47,092 nucleotides of DNA, taken from positions 1 through 47,092 of the forward strand of contig JAILHD010000113.1 of NCBI GenBank assembly GCA_024696155.1, written 5' to 3'. The position numbers were made by a program, and so were the translations under genes. This DNA comes from Treponema sp. (GTDB taxonomy: Bacteria; Spirochaetota; Spirochaetia; Treponematales; Treponemataceae). Below are positions 1 through 7,844 of this stretch, piece by piece; the stretch's first letter is position 1, and the number at the start of each line of letters is the position of its first letter. Under the pieces are notes generated by a model. The model searched no databases, was not told the DNA's origin, and was given only the letters and a program-made list of their open reading frames with translations.

Positions 1-1506
1 CTTCCATGCTTCAATTGATTCTTCTGGGTCACCAGCGCGAAGAACCTGAACGCCAGGAATAGCGCGAAGACCTGTCAAAGTTTCGATTGGCTGGTGTGTA
101 GGACCGTCTTCTCCAACGTAAATTGAATCGTGTGTGAATACGTAGATTACAGGCTGCTTCATCAAAGAAACAACGCGGAGTGAAGGACGGAGGTAATCTG
201 CAAATACAAGGAATGTAGCACAGAATGGGCGGAGTCCACCGTGCAAAGAAATACCTGCACAAACAGCGCTCATTGCAAACTCACGGATACCATACTCAAT
301 TGTGCGGCCAGCGCGGTTAGATGCACTGAAAGTTCCGTTATCAGTTGCCTTGAATGCAGTTTTGTTTGGTCCCATAAGGTCAGCAGAACCACCAACAAGG
401 TTTCCGTAGCGTGCAGCAATCATGTTCAAACCTTTTCCGCTTGCATCACGAGTAGCGCATGCATCGCCAACTTTATATTCAACATCAGCAACTTCAGCAG
501 TTGCAGCGTCAGAATGATAAGCATCCCATTTCTTTTTCAAATCAGGATTTTCTTTTGCCCATGCGTCAAATTCTTTCTGCCAGTCAGCCTGAGCCTTAGC
601 ACGTTCAGCTGCCTTTGACTTAAAGTATTCGTATGCTTCTGGAAGAACGTAAAAGTCTTTGTCTGTTGGAAGACCAAGAGCTTCTTTTGCAGCCTTAACG
701 CCGTCAACTCCAAGTGGAGCTCCGTGAACGTCAGCTGTTCCCTGTTTTGGAGCATATTTACCAATTGTAGATTTAAGCATGATAAGAGAAGGCTTATTCT
801 TTTCTGCCTTTGCCTGTTCTACAAGCTTAGCAATGCCTTCTACATCGTACATGTCACCACGAAGAACCTGCCATTCATAAGCTTCAAAGCGCTTTCCAAT
901 GTCTTCTGTCAAAGTGATGTCTGTACAACCGTCGATAGAGATTTTATTTTCATCATAGAATACGATGAGTTTTCCAAGTTTAAGGTTTCCTGCAAGTGAG
1001 CAGGCTTCAGAAGCTACACCTTCCTGAAGACATCCTTCACCAACAAGAGAATATGTGTAGTGGTCTACAATCTTGTGATTTGGTGTATTAAACTGACCAG
1101 CAAGCATAGACTCTGCAATAGCCATACCAACAGCCATTGAAACACCCTGTCCAAGAGGACCAGCAGTACATTCAACACCGTCTGTAAGACCGTATTCAGG
1201 GTGACCAGCACATTTTGAACCAACCTGACGGAATGATTTAATATCATCCATGCTTACTTTGTATCCGGCAAGGTGCAGGATAGAGTAAATCAACATAGAA
1301 CCGTGTCCGGCAGAAAGTACAAAGCGGTCGCGGTCAGCCCATTTTGAATCAGCAGGATTGTGCTTCAAAATTTCGCCATACAATACAGCTGCAACTTCTG
1401 CAGCTCCAAGTGGAAGTCCTGGATGTCCAGAATTAGCTTTCTGAATTGCGTCCATAGACAAGCTGCGGATTGATGTTGCCACAGCTTCAATAGCTTTTTT
1501 ATTCAT
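1..1506 (-). CDS. tkt: Transketolase, 3' part missing at window edge
   Basis: Thiamine-diphosphate enzyme of the non-oxidative pentose phosphate pathway that moves two-carbon ketol units between sugar phosphates. The frame is open for all 502 codons from the ATG at 1506 to the window edge, so the C-terminal ~150 residues lie outside. Visible motifs: HPGLPLGAAE and GHGSML near the N-terminus, GPLGQGVSMAVGMAIAE, the ThDP/metal motif GEGCLQEGV (the first acid is E rather than the common D-G form), ENKISIDG, then the pyrimidine-domain motifs SADLMGPNKT, EFAMSAVCAGIS and THDSIYVGEDGPTHQP. A strong Shine-Dalgarno AGAGGTGAT sits just before the start. The EIIA-like gene ends 35 bp upstream on the same strand, so the two are probably co-transcribed. 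Identification is secure. Confidence 0.97.
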   Translation of the reverse strand, partial: MNKKAIEAVATSIRSLSMDAIQKANSGHPGLPLGAAEVAAVLYGEILKHNPADSKWADRDRFVLSAGHGSMLIYSILHLAGYKVSMDDIKSFRQVGSKCAGHPEYGLTDGVECTAGPLGQGVSMAVGMAIAESMLAGQFNTPNHKIVDHYTYSLVGEGCLQEGVASEACSLAGNLKLGKLIVFYDENKISIDGCTDITLTEDIGKRFEAYEWQVLRGDMYDVEGIAKLVEQAKAEKNKPSLIMLKSTIGKYAPKQGTADVHGAPLGVDGVKAAKEALGLPTDKDFYVLPEAYEYFKSKAAERAKAQADWQKEFDAWAKENPDLKKKWDAYHSDAATAEVADVEYKVGDACATRDASGKGLNMIAARYGNLVGGSADLMGPNKTAFKATDNGTFSASNRAGRTIEYGIREFAMSAVCAGISLHGGLRPFCATFLVFADYLRPSLRVVSLMKQPVIYVFTHDSIYVGEDGPTHQPIETLTGLRAIPGVQVLRAGDPEESIEAWK

Positions 1507-1541
1507 ATATCACCTCTAAAAAAATGCAGATTAATTAAGGC

Positions 1542-2003
1542 CTAAGCCACCCCGCGAATTAACGCAGCAAGTCTTTCTTCGCCTGTTTTTCTTTCCAAAG
1601 CAAGCTTAAATCTTGGATTATTAAATAATCCTGCCAGGCTGGAAAGCACTCCTAAATGAGTCTGTGCATTTGCTGCAAGCAAAATAAACATCACAGAAAC
1701 AGGCTTTCCATCAAGAGCCTTCATATCAATTGGATTTTTAAGATAAACGACACAAATAGTTTCAGAATCTGTATTTGTAAGAATAGGAGTACGGGTATGA
1801 GGAAGTGCTATTCCGTTTCCTACAGCAGTAGTAAGAACCTGTTCACGCTCGCATAAAGCCTTGTAAAGAGCTGCCGGCTGAACACCTTCTGGCAGTCTTA
1901 CCATAGTAGATATCTTTTTATAAACATCCTGTGCATTATTTCCATCAAGTTCAAAAACTCCACCGCGGTGAATCATTGCCGCGATATCAACTTTTGTAGT
2001 CAT
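1542..2003 (-). CDS. PTS EIIA (fructose/nitrogen type, PtsN-like) protein
   Basis: A single-domain EIIA of the fructose/mannitol/PtsN family (153 aa) that should accept a phosphoryl group from HPr on a histidine. The phosphorylation site is in GNGIALPHTRTP, with His at about residue 69. A conserved hydrophobic core (VYLKNPIDMKALDGKPVSVMF) follows. No EIIB or EIIC domain or gene is nearby, which suggests a regulatory rather than transport role. An in-frame ATG at 2015 would add four residues, but its own codons contain the GGAG that sits 6 nt before the ATG at 2003, and nothing like a ribosome site precedes it. The ATG at 2003 is therefore preferred. ptsH and hprK, its possible partners, are at about 41-42 kb in this window. 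Confidence 0.88.
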   Translation of the reverse strand: MTTKVDIAAMIHRGGVFELDGNNAQDVYKKISTMVRLPEGVQPAALYKALCEREQVLTTAVGNGIALPHTRTPILTNTDSETICVVYLKNPIDMKALDGKPVSVMFILLAANAQTHLGVLSSLAGLFNNPRFKLALERKTGEERLAALIRGVA

Positions 2004-2045
2004 AATGTACTCCATTTTTTTTAATTAAAAGGAAGTGAATTCTGG

Positions 2046-3512
2046 CTAATTTACCAATCCAAATCCCTTGTATTTATTACTTTCCAGTGCAGATTTTAGT
2101 GTATATACAATATCCTCAAATGTTTCTTCCATACCATTAAGAGAAAGTGAAACATCATCAACAGGAAACTGTTCACGCAAGACTAGATTTTCAACATCTT
2201 CTAATAAATGAACGATATGACTAAAAAGCTGTGATAAAATTACAAGTTCCTGCTGTGGAAAATCCATTACAGAAACATTAGAGCCTGCAATATCACAGAC
2301 AAGTTCATTTACGTTTGAAAAAAGCTTTAACATCCGCTTTCGGATTGGTGCAATTCCAAAATCCGAAAACTGGCTATAATCTTTTTCTATTATATCGAGG
2401 CGGTTTTGCAAATTCAACACGAGTAAATGGCGCTCTTCTCCACTAAGATGCAATTCCTGAGGAAAAATCCAGTTAACAAGATCTTCTACCTCGCGCTTTT
2501 TGGTTGATTTTAGGTTATCCCAGATAAAATCTTCCAGATAAGCATCGATTACCTGCGGAACAAACATAACACTCATATCAGAAAGCAGAGCGTCCCCAGA
2601 AAAATTCTGATTCCACTTTCCAACATAAGGAACATCTTCTCCGTTCTTCCAGATACGAGCTTCTACACCATAAGGCGAGAATCCAATTTTAGTTGTATGT
2701 TTTAAGAACTCTTCTGCCGAACCGCAGTTCTTAATACAAAGTTCTTCCTGATTTTCCAGATACAAAAATGCAAGCTGTTCTTCTATTGAACCTGCAGGAC
2801 CGTTTTTATCAAAACTTTTTAAAAGACCGTTTTCAAAATAGGTGTACCAGTTTTCGCGTTCAATTGAATCGTGAGAAATAATCATTTCATCATTCACAAC
2901 TTTTTGAACGCTCATTTCTACAATACTTTCTGCCCAGTCTATAACACGGCAAAGAATTCTGTCGCCATATTTGATTTCTTCATTACCGGAAATGCTTTTT
3001 AACGGCCAAGAAGTAAGTGTAATTTCTGTAGGAAGTGAATACTGCACAGAAGCCAGAGAAACTGTCTCGTTAGATTTGTCGTTGATGATATAAGGAATAA
3101 CATAACCTTCGCCGTAAAGTGCAAATGTATCCAACGCAAAATTCATAGAAAAAGTTGCATGTTCCTTGTCTATAACCTTAGAACCAACAAAAACATTGAT
3201 TTCATCTGGAGGGAGTTCAGGATTTACAAAAGGCATACAACGATGTCCAATAACAATCTGACCTTTTTCGATTTCTTCTTTTGACGGTTTAAAACTGAAC
3301 CAGCGACCTTCAAAAACTCCGGCACGTGTAACATACTGGTTATTCACAAGTGGAAATACTAAATCTGACGAATGAAGAAGTGCGTGAATTTCCTGTTTGG
3401 TCGCTTTAACTCCCTTAGTTTTTAAATAATGATAAAAATCATCTACCGTAAAAACATCACTTTGTGAGCAAAGATAATTATTTATAATCTGGGAATAATT
3501 AAAGTCAATCAT
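2046..3512 (-). CDS. Conserved-looking protein of unknown function, 488 aa
   Basis: I do not recognise a family. The protein is soluble (no signal peptide or membrane segment) and acidic. The first ~75 residues (DDFYHYLKTKGVKATKQEI through NNQYVTRAGVFEGRWFSF) look like a winged-helix-type fold, followed by a beta-rich middle and a helical C-terminal third. That is fold guessing from sequence character only. There is no Shine-Dalgarno before the ATG at 3512 and no other Met for about 90 codons. A very good sigma-70-type promoter instead puts the transcription start only about 3-5 nt before the ATG. The gene is followed at 42 bp by the EIIA gene and then tkt, so it may head that operon. A 9-bp inverted repeat frames its promoter. 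Confidence 0.75.
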   Translation of the reverse strand: MIDFNYSQIINNYLCSQSDVFTVDDFYHYLKTKGVKATKQEIHALLHSSDLVFPLVNNQYVTRAGVFEGRWFSFKPSKEEIEKGQIVIGHRCMPFVNPELPPDEINVFVGSKVIDKEHATFSMNFALDTFALYGEGYVIPYIINDKSNETVSLASVQYSLPTEITLTSWPLKSISGNEEIKYGDRILCRVIDWAESIVEMSVQKVVNDEMIISHDSIERENWYTYFENGLLKSFDKNGPAGSIEEQLAFLYLENQEELCIKNCGSAEEFLKHTTKIGFSPYGVEARIWKNGEDVPYVGKWNQNFSGDALLSDMSVMFVPQVIDAYLEDFIWDNLKSTKKREVEDLVNWIFPQELHLSGEERHLLVLNLQNRLDIIEKDYSQFSDFGIAPIRKRMLKLFSNVNELVCDIAGSNVSVMDFPQQELVILSQLFSHIVHLLEDVENLVLREQFPVDDVSLSLNGMEETFEDIVYTLKSALESNKYKGFGLVN

Positions 3513-3515
3513 TGT

Positions 3516-3562
3516 CGGGGTGTATTATACAAGGCAAACGAAATTATAACAATTACACCCCG
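3516..3562 (-). promoter_or_regulatory. Near-leaderless promoter framed by a 9-bp dyad
   Basis: On the minus strand, TTGTTA (3552-3547), 17 nt, then a perfect TATAAT (3529-3524), and the ATG 11 nt further on at 3512. The arms CGGGGTGTA (3516-3524 on plus) and TACACCCCG (3554-3562) are exact inverted repeats. One lies just upstream of the -35 box. The other overlaps the last base of the -10 box and the predicted start point. The placement fits an operator; no U-run follows, so it is not a terminator. Confidence 0.6.
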
Positions 3563-3570
3563 AAAAATTT

Positions 3571-4215
3571 TTATATCATTCGGATATCAATTAATTCTGC
3601 ATTCGATTCAGAAATAATTGACTTCATTGTATCAAGTGTTATATCAGTTGCTTTTAATGTAACACGTCTTGTACCAGCTTTTTCTGATTCGCGGGTAACA
3701 ATTGCAATTACATTACCTTTTGCCTCTGCAACTTTTGCAGCTAAACAGGCAAGTTCGCCAGGTTTATCCTTCATGTAAAAGTTTGCACGAACACCGTTGT
3801 AGCGGGCACCAAACATATTTGTAAACAGCTGGAACAAATCGCTTTCGGTTACAATTCCCACAACAACATCGTTTTCTACAACAGGCACACAACCAATTTC
3901 GTTATCGATCATCAGCTTTGCAGCTTCTTCTACAACTTCATTTTCGCTAACGGTAAGAACCTTTTTTGTCATGCACTTTCCGCAAGTCAACTTAGACAGA
4001 AGATAGCTGATTTCGTACATATCAAGGGTTGTTGCCTCAGAAGGAGATGCCTTTGCAATATCATTTTTAGTAATGATTCCAACAAGCCGTTTTGCGCTAT
4101 CCAGAACAGGAAGTTTTCCAAAGTTATGCTTTACCATTAACTGCTTTGCTTCTGTTATAGGTGTGCTTTCTTCAACACAAACAGGATTCTTTGTCATTAC
4201 GTCTTTGATAATCAT
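3571..4215 (-). CDS. CBS-pair plus ACT domain protein
   Basis: 214 aa. Two CBS motifs come first (MIIKDVMTKNPVCVEESTP.., residues 1-60; CGKCMTKKVLTVSENEVVEEAAKLM.., about 78-135), then a C-terminal ACT-type domain (about 140-214, beginning RANFYMKDKPGELACLAAKV). CBS pairs usually bind adenine nucleotides and ACT domains usually bind amino acids, so an allosteric regulatory role is likely; the AcuB group has a similar make-up. It starts with AGGAGG 6-7 nt before the ATG and lies 26 bp after livF on the same strand, at the end of the branched-chain amino-acid transporter operon. Sensing of cytoplasmic amino acid or energy state for that transporter is an inference from position only. Confidence 0.85.
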   Translation of the reverse strand: MIIKDVMTKNPVCVEESTPITEAKQLMVKHNFGKLPVLDSAKRLVGIITKNDIAKASPSEATTLDMYEISYLLSKLTCGKCMTKKVLTVSENEVVEEAAKLMIDNEIGCVPVVENDVVVGIVTESDLFQLFTNMFGARYNGVRANFYMKDKPGELACLAAKVAEAKGNVIAIVTRESEKAGTRRVTLKATDITLDTMKSIISESNAELIDIRMI

Positions 4216-4241
4216 ATCAGGCCTCCTAATTGACGCAGCGC

Positions 4242-4946
4242 CTACCCTCCCAGGTACGCACTCTTAACGGCAGGATCAGAAATTAAATCCTGAGCATTAC
4301 CGCTTTTTGTAATCTCACCTGTTTCTAGTATATACCCTCTATTAGCAATTGACAAAGCTTTAAATGCATTCTGCTCAACTAAAAGAATAGTTGTACCAGC
4401 CTGATTGATTTTCTGAACAATATTAAAGATTTCATCAACAAAAATCGGAGCAAGACCCATACTAGGCTCATCCAGAAGCAAAAGCTGAGGTTCTGCCATA
4501 AGGGCGCGACCCATTGCAAGCATCTGAAGTTCACCACCGCTCAAAGTTCCCGCATTCTGCTTGATACGCTCTTTAAGACGTGGAAAATATTCAAAAACCA
4601 TTTCCATGTCGCTGGCAATTTTCTCTTTGTCATTACGCAAAAACGCACCAAGTTCAAGGTTTTCTTTTACAGAAAGATTTAAGAAAATACGGCGTCCTTC
4701 CGGCACCTGAATCAGATTGCGGGTAACTATTTTATCGGCTTCAAGATTTGTAATGTCTTCGCCATTAAAAGTAATTTTTCCGCCCTGTTTTTTTATCAGA
4801 TTGGAAATTGAATGAAGGGTTGTAGTTTTTCCCGCTCCGTTACTTCCAATCAGCGTGATGATTTCGCCTTTTTCTACATTGAACGAAATATTTTTTAAGG
4901 CCCGGATCGAGCCGTAATTTACACTTAAGTTTTCTACTTTTAACAT
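4242..4946 (-). CDS. livF: Branched-chain amino-acid ABC transporter ATPase LivF
   Basis: 234-aa ATP-binding subunit that powers uptake of leucine, isoleucine and valine (or related amino acids) together with LivG. Walker A GSNGAGKTT, ABC signature LSGGELQ, Walker B LLLLDEPSMGLAP and the H-loop equivalent region (ILLVEQN, where LivF proteins carry Q-N rather than H) are all present. Length is typical for LivF. The gene overlaps the end of livG by 7 bp and has GGAGG before its ATG, consistent with translational coupling in livHMGF. Confidence 0.95.
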   Translation of the reverse strand: MLKVENLSVNYGSIRALKNISFNVEKGEIITLIGSNGAGKTTTLHSISNLIKKQGGKITFNGEDITNLEADKIVTRNLIQVPEGRRIFLNLSVKENLELGAFLRNDKEKIASDMEMVFEYFPRLKERIKQNAGTLSGGELQMLAMGRALMAEPQLLLLDEPSMGLAPIFVDEIFNIVQKINQAGTTILLVEQNAFKALSIANRGYILETGEITKSGNAQDLISDPAVKSAYLGG

Positions 4947-5743
4947 GATTCAGCCTCCGATCCAAGGTATGCCTTAATAACTTCCGGATTCGCCTTAATT
5001 TCTGCCGGTGTTCCTTCCGCAATAATGCGTCCGTAATTCAGAACCATAATGCGCTCGCAGATGTTCATTACAAACTTCATGTCGTGCTCAATCAAAAGAA
5101 CAGTAAGCTTAAACTCCTTTCGAATAAGTTCAATCATCTGGCGAAGTTCTTCAGTTTCCTGAGGATTCATTCCGGCAGCAGGTTCATCCAAAAGCAGAAG
5201 TTTAGGATTAGAAGCAAGGGCACGTGCAATTTCCAGCTTTCTCTGTTCACCGTAAGGCAGGTTCTTTGCAAGCTCATTTTTCTTTGAAGAAAGCTTTAGG
5301 ATTGCAAGCAGCTGGTCAACCTTCTGGTCCATAAGCTGTTCATCACGACGGAACTTTGGCAAACGAAGCAGAACATCAAACGGATTAACAATTCTCTGAT
5401 TATGAAGGGCAATGCGGACATTATCAGCAACCGTCTGACTGTTAAAGAGACGGATATTCTGGAAAGTTCGCGCAACTCCAAGCTTATTCAGCTGAGCTGG
5501 TGACTTTTTATTAGTCACTCGAACCTTATTGTTTCTGTCCCAGAAGGTAATCTGTCCGCTGGTTGGAGTATAAACTCCGCTAAGCATATTAAATACAGTA
5601 GTTTTTCCGGCCCCGTTAGGACCAATCAAACCGATTAATTCACCTTCTTTAAGGTCACAGGAAAAATTTGCAACGGCAGTAAGTCCGCCAAAAACAATGG
5701 AAATATCTGCCGCCTGGAGAACTGATTTTCTTTCTTCACTCAT
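4940..5743 (-). CDS. livG: Branched-chain amino-acid ABC transporter ATPase LivG
   Basis: 267-aa ATPase partner of LivF. It has Walker A GPNGAGKTT, signature LPYGEQR, Walker B LLLLDEPAAGMNPQE and the LIEHDMKFVM H-loop, plus the C-terminal extension NYGRIIAEGTPAEIKANPEVI typical of LivG. Its ATG lies inside the TAATG that ends livM (overlap by one base), with GGAGGA upstream, so translation is coupled. Confidence 0.95.
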   Translation of the reverse strand: MSEERKSVLQAADISIVFGGLTAVANFSCDLKEGELIGLIGPNGAGKTTVFNMLSGVYTPTSGQITFWDRNNKVRVTNKKSPAQLNKLGVARTFQNIRLFNSQTVADNVRIALHNQRIVNPFDVLLRLPKFRRDEQLMDQKVDQLLAILKLSSKKNELAKNLPYGEQRKLEIARALASNPKLLLLDEPAAGMNPQETEELRQMIELIRKEFKLTVLLIEHDMKFVMNICERIMVLNYGRIIAEGTPAEIKANPEVIKAYLGSEAESC

Positions 5744-6756
5744 TATCTTCCTCCTTCAGCAGCTTTTTCTGCCCGCTTTGCAAAAATCTTTTTTAAACCG
5801 CCAGCTTTTACCCAGTCAACAAATCCTACGAATGAGAATTCCTTAAATCCAAGTAAGCCCTGAGGTCTGAATAACATTACGATAATCAAAATTACAGGAT
5901 AAATCAAAAGCCTGAAGTTCTTTAAGAAGCGGAGGAATTCCTGCAGGTAAGTCAAAACAAAGGCTGCAAGAACAGAACCTGTTGTAGAACCCATACCGCC
6001 AAGAACAACATAAATCAGATAGTTAATTGAGTTGTTGAAAGAAGCCTGTTCAGGTTTTACAAATCCAATTAGCGAAACATAAAGTCCGCCGCCGATTCCC
6101 GCTACAAAAGAAGCGATTACAAAACCAATCATCTTGTATTTGAAAATCGGAATACCAGAGCTGTTTGCCGCAATTTCATCATCACGGACAGCAAGGATTG
6201 CACGACCGTAAGTTGAACGGATAAAGTTTTGGATCAAAACAACAAGCAGAATCAAAGTTCCAATAATACAGAAGAAGGCAAGATTAGCGTCAAAAGCCAT
6301 CATAGTTGTAAACTGCTTTCCATTTGGACCGCCTGTAATTGCCTTAAGGTTTACAAGCACAACGCGGATTATTTCACCAAAACCAAGAGTTACAATCGCA
6401 AGATAATCGCCGTCCAGCTTCAAGGTCGGAAAACCAATCAAAAATCCAAAGAAAGCTGTAATCAAAGCCGCAATAATAATGCTTACACTAAGAGGAAGAC
6501 CAGCAGTCTCATTCAAAAGGATTGTAGAATAGCATCCGATTGCCATAAAACCAGCCTGACCAAGCGAAAGCTGACCAGTAATACCGCAGATGATATTTAC
6601 ACTCAAAGCCATAATTGCGTTAATACCACCCAGGTTAATAATCTGAGCTGTATAAGCATCCATAATTTCAAACTTAATAAGAACAGACGGAATAAAAAGT
6701 GCCGCAAATGCAAAGCAGGCAAGAATTATCGTACTTCTAACAAACTTATTTTTCAT
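5743..6756 (-). CDS. livM: Branched-chain amino-acid ABC transporter permease LivM
   Basis: 337-aa inner-membrane permease with about ten hydrophobic segments. It carries the family landmarks GQLSLGQAGFMAIGCY near residue 65 and the cytoplasmic coupling loop around RAILAVRDDEIAANSSGI. The C-terminus ends in a basic, charged tail. It starts 11 bp after the livH stop with GGGGG as ribosome site. It forms the heterodimeric membrane channel with LivH. Confidence 0.94.
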   Translation of the reverse strand: MKNKFVRSTIILACFAFAALFIPSVLIKFEIMDAYTAQIINLGGINAIMALSVNIICGITGQLSLGQAGFMAIGCYSTILLNETAGLPLSVSIIIAALITAFFGFLIGFPTLKLDGDYLAIVTLGFGEIIRVVLVNLKAITGGPNGKQFTTMMAFDANLAFFCIIGTLILLVVLIQNFIRSTYGRAILAVRDDEIAANSSGIPIFKYKMIGFVIASFVAGIGGGLYVSLIGFVKPEQASFNNSINYLIYVVLGGMGSTTGSVLAAFVLTYLQEFLRFLKNFRLLIYPVILIIVMLFRPQGLLGFKEFSFVGFVDWVKAGGLKKIFAKRAEKAAEGGR

Positions 6757-6767
6757 TTTCCGCCCCC

Positions 6768-7667
6768 TTATACCTTTACAGTTCTCTTAGAACCGAACAA
6801 TCCGGTTGGTTTTACAAGAAGAATCACAATAAGAATTGCAAAAGAAATTGCATCGGCATACTGGGAAGAAATAAATCCTTTAGTCAGAGTTTCTGCAATA
6901 CCAAGAATTACACCGCCAACCATGGCACCCGGAATAGAACCAATGCCGCCAAGAACAGCTGCAACAAAGGCCTTAAGGCCAGGCATATAGCCCATCATCG
7001 GGTCAATCTGAGGGTAAGCTGTTGCATACAAAACTCCACCAGCTCCTGCCAGAACCGAACCGATTACAAAAGTAATTGCAATTGTTTTATTAACGCTGAT
7101 TCCCATAAGACTTGAAGCACCCATATCATAAGAAACGGCACGCATAGCCTTACCGGTTTTTGTGTAATTTACAAGAATATTAAGGGCAACCATCAGCACG
7201 GCAGAAGAAATAATTACAATCAGCTGAAGGTTAGAAATAGAAACAACACCCAAAGAATAGTTCAAAAGAGGCATTGTCGGGAACTGACGTGGGTTAGGTC
7301 CAACAAAAGGAAGAACGCGCATAACGTTCTGCAAAATAAGCTCAACCGCAATCGCAGTAATAAGAGAGTTCAGACGTGGTGCATTTCTAAGCGGACGATA
7401 AGCAAAACGTTCAATAACAAGAGAAAAAAGTCCGCAGAAAATCATTGCGGCAAGGAATGCGCAAGTCATACCAGCAAAATTGGCACCCATAGCACGCAAA
7501 ACAAAATAACCGGCATAAGCGCCAAGCATCATAACATCGCCGTGTGCAAAGTTGATAAGCTTTACAATACCATAAACCATCGTGTAGCCCAAAGCAATCA
7601 GGGCATAAATACTTCCAAGTGATAATCCGTTGATTAATTGCTGTAAAAACATACTACCGCCGTCCAA
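6768..7667 (-). CDS. livH: Branched-chain amino-acid ABC transporter permease LivH, TTG start
   Basis: Membrane permease of the LivH family: LQQLINGLSLGSIYALIALGYTMVYGIVKLINFAHGD at the N-terminus and KAFVAAVLGGIGSIPGAMVGG near the C-terminus are diagnostic. I place the start at the TTG at 7667 (299 aa) because a perfect GGAGG lies 6 nt before it. It also gives MDGGSMFLQQ, which matches the short stretch that precedes FLQQ in E. coli LivH. The ATG at 7652 has only a weak GGCGG nearby, and an ATG at 7739 would put the leader hairpin inside the coding frame. The substrate-binding protein usually next to livH is absent; the upstream gene is an unrelated hydrolase. Confidence 0.92.
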   Translation of the reverse strand: MDGGSMFLQQLINGLSLGSIYALIALGYTMVYGIVKLINFAHGDVMMLGAYAGYFVLRAMGANFAGMTCAFLAAMIFCGLFSLVIERFAYRPLRNAPRLNSLITAIAVELILQNVMRVLPFVGPNPRQFPTMPLLNYSLGVVSISNLQLIVIISSAVLMVALNILVNYTKTGKAMRAVSYDMGASSLMGISVNKTIAITFVIGSVLAGAGGVLYATAYPQIDPMMGYMPGLKAFVAAVLGGIGSIPGAMVGGVILGIAETLTKGFISSQYADAISFAILIVILLVKPTGLFGSKRTVKV

Positions 7668-7699
7668 CGTTATCCTCCATAATAAAAAAACGATTTTAC

Positions 7700-7749
7700 A
7701 AAAAAAATGCGGAATGCCTGGTTCAAAATCGGACACCATCGCCTTCCGC
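7700..7749 (-). terminator. Terminator-like hairpin at the 5' end of the liv transcript (possible attenuator)
   Basis: Read on the minus strand: GCGGAA pairs with TTCCGC (7749-7744 with 7714-7709), and TGGT/ACCA (7719-7722 with 7735-7738) closes an inner helix. Eight U follow after one A (7707-7700). It starts about 4 nt after the predicted start point of the liv promoter and ends 33 nt before the livH TTG. It could attenuate liv, or simply end transcripts from the hydrolase gene upstream. Confidence 0.55.
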
Positions 7750-7759
7750 TCACCTTTTA

Positions 7760-7788
7760 AGTGTATAGAATTCAGTTTTTCATGTCAA
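7760..7788 (-). promoter_or_regulatory. Promoter for livHMGF
   Basis: Consensus TTGACA (7788-7783), exactly 17 nt, then TACACT (7765-7760). The start point would be near 7753, giving a leader of about 85 nt to the TTG of livH that contains the hairpin at 7700-7749. Confidence 0.65.
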
Positions 7789-7844
7789 TTAAGTTATTTA
7801 GTATTTTTAAATATTAACAAAAGATATAGTGGCAAATTCCCCGG

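Noticed and set aside
3516..3562. Reading the CGGGGTGTA dyad as a terminator of the CBS-ACT gene
   Set aside because: No U-run follows on either strand, the spacer is 29 bp, and a near-consensus promoter lies inside.
6229..6990. Open frame of 253 codons on the plus strand opposite livM/livH
   Set aside because: Low-complexity Asn/Lys/Ser-rich translation across two well-supported permease genes; a shadow frame.
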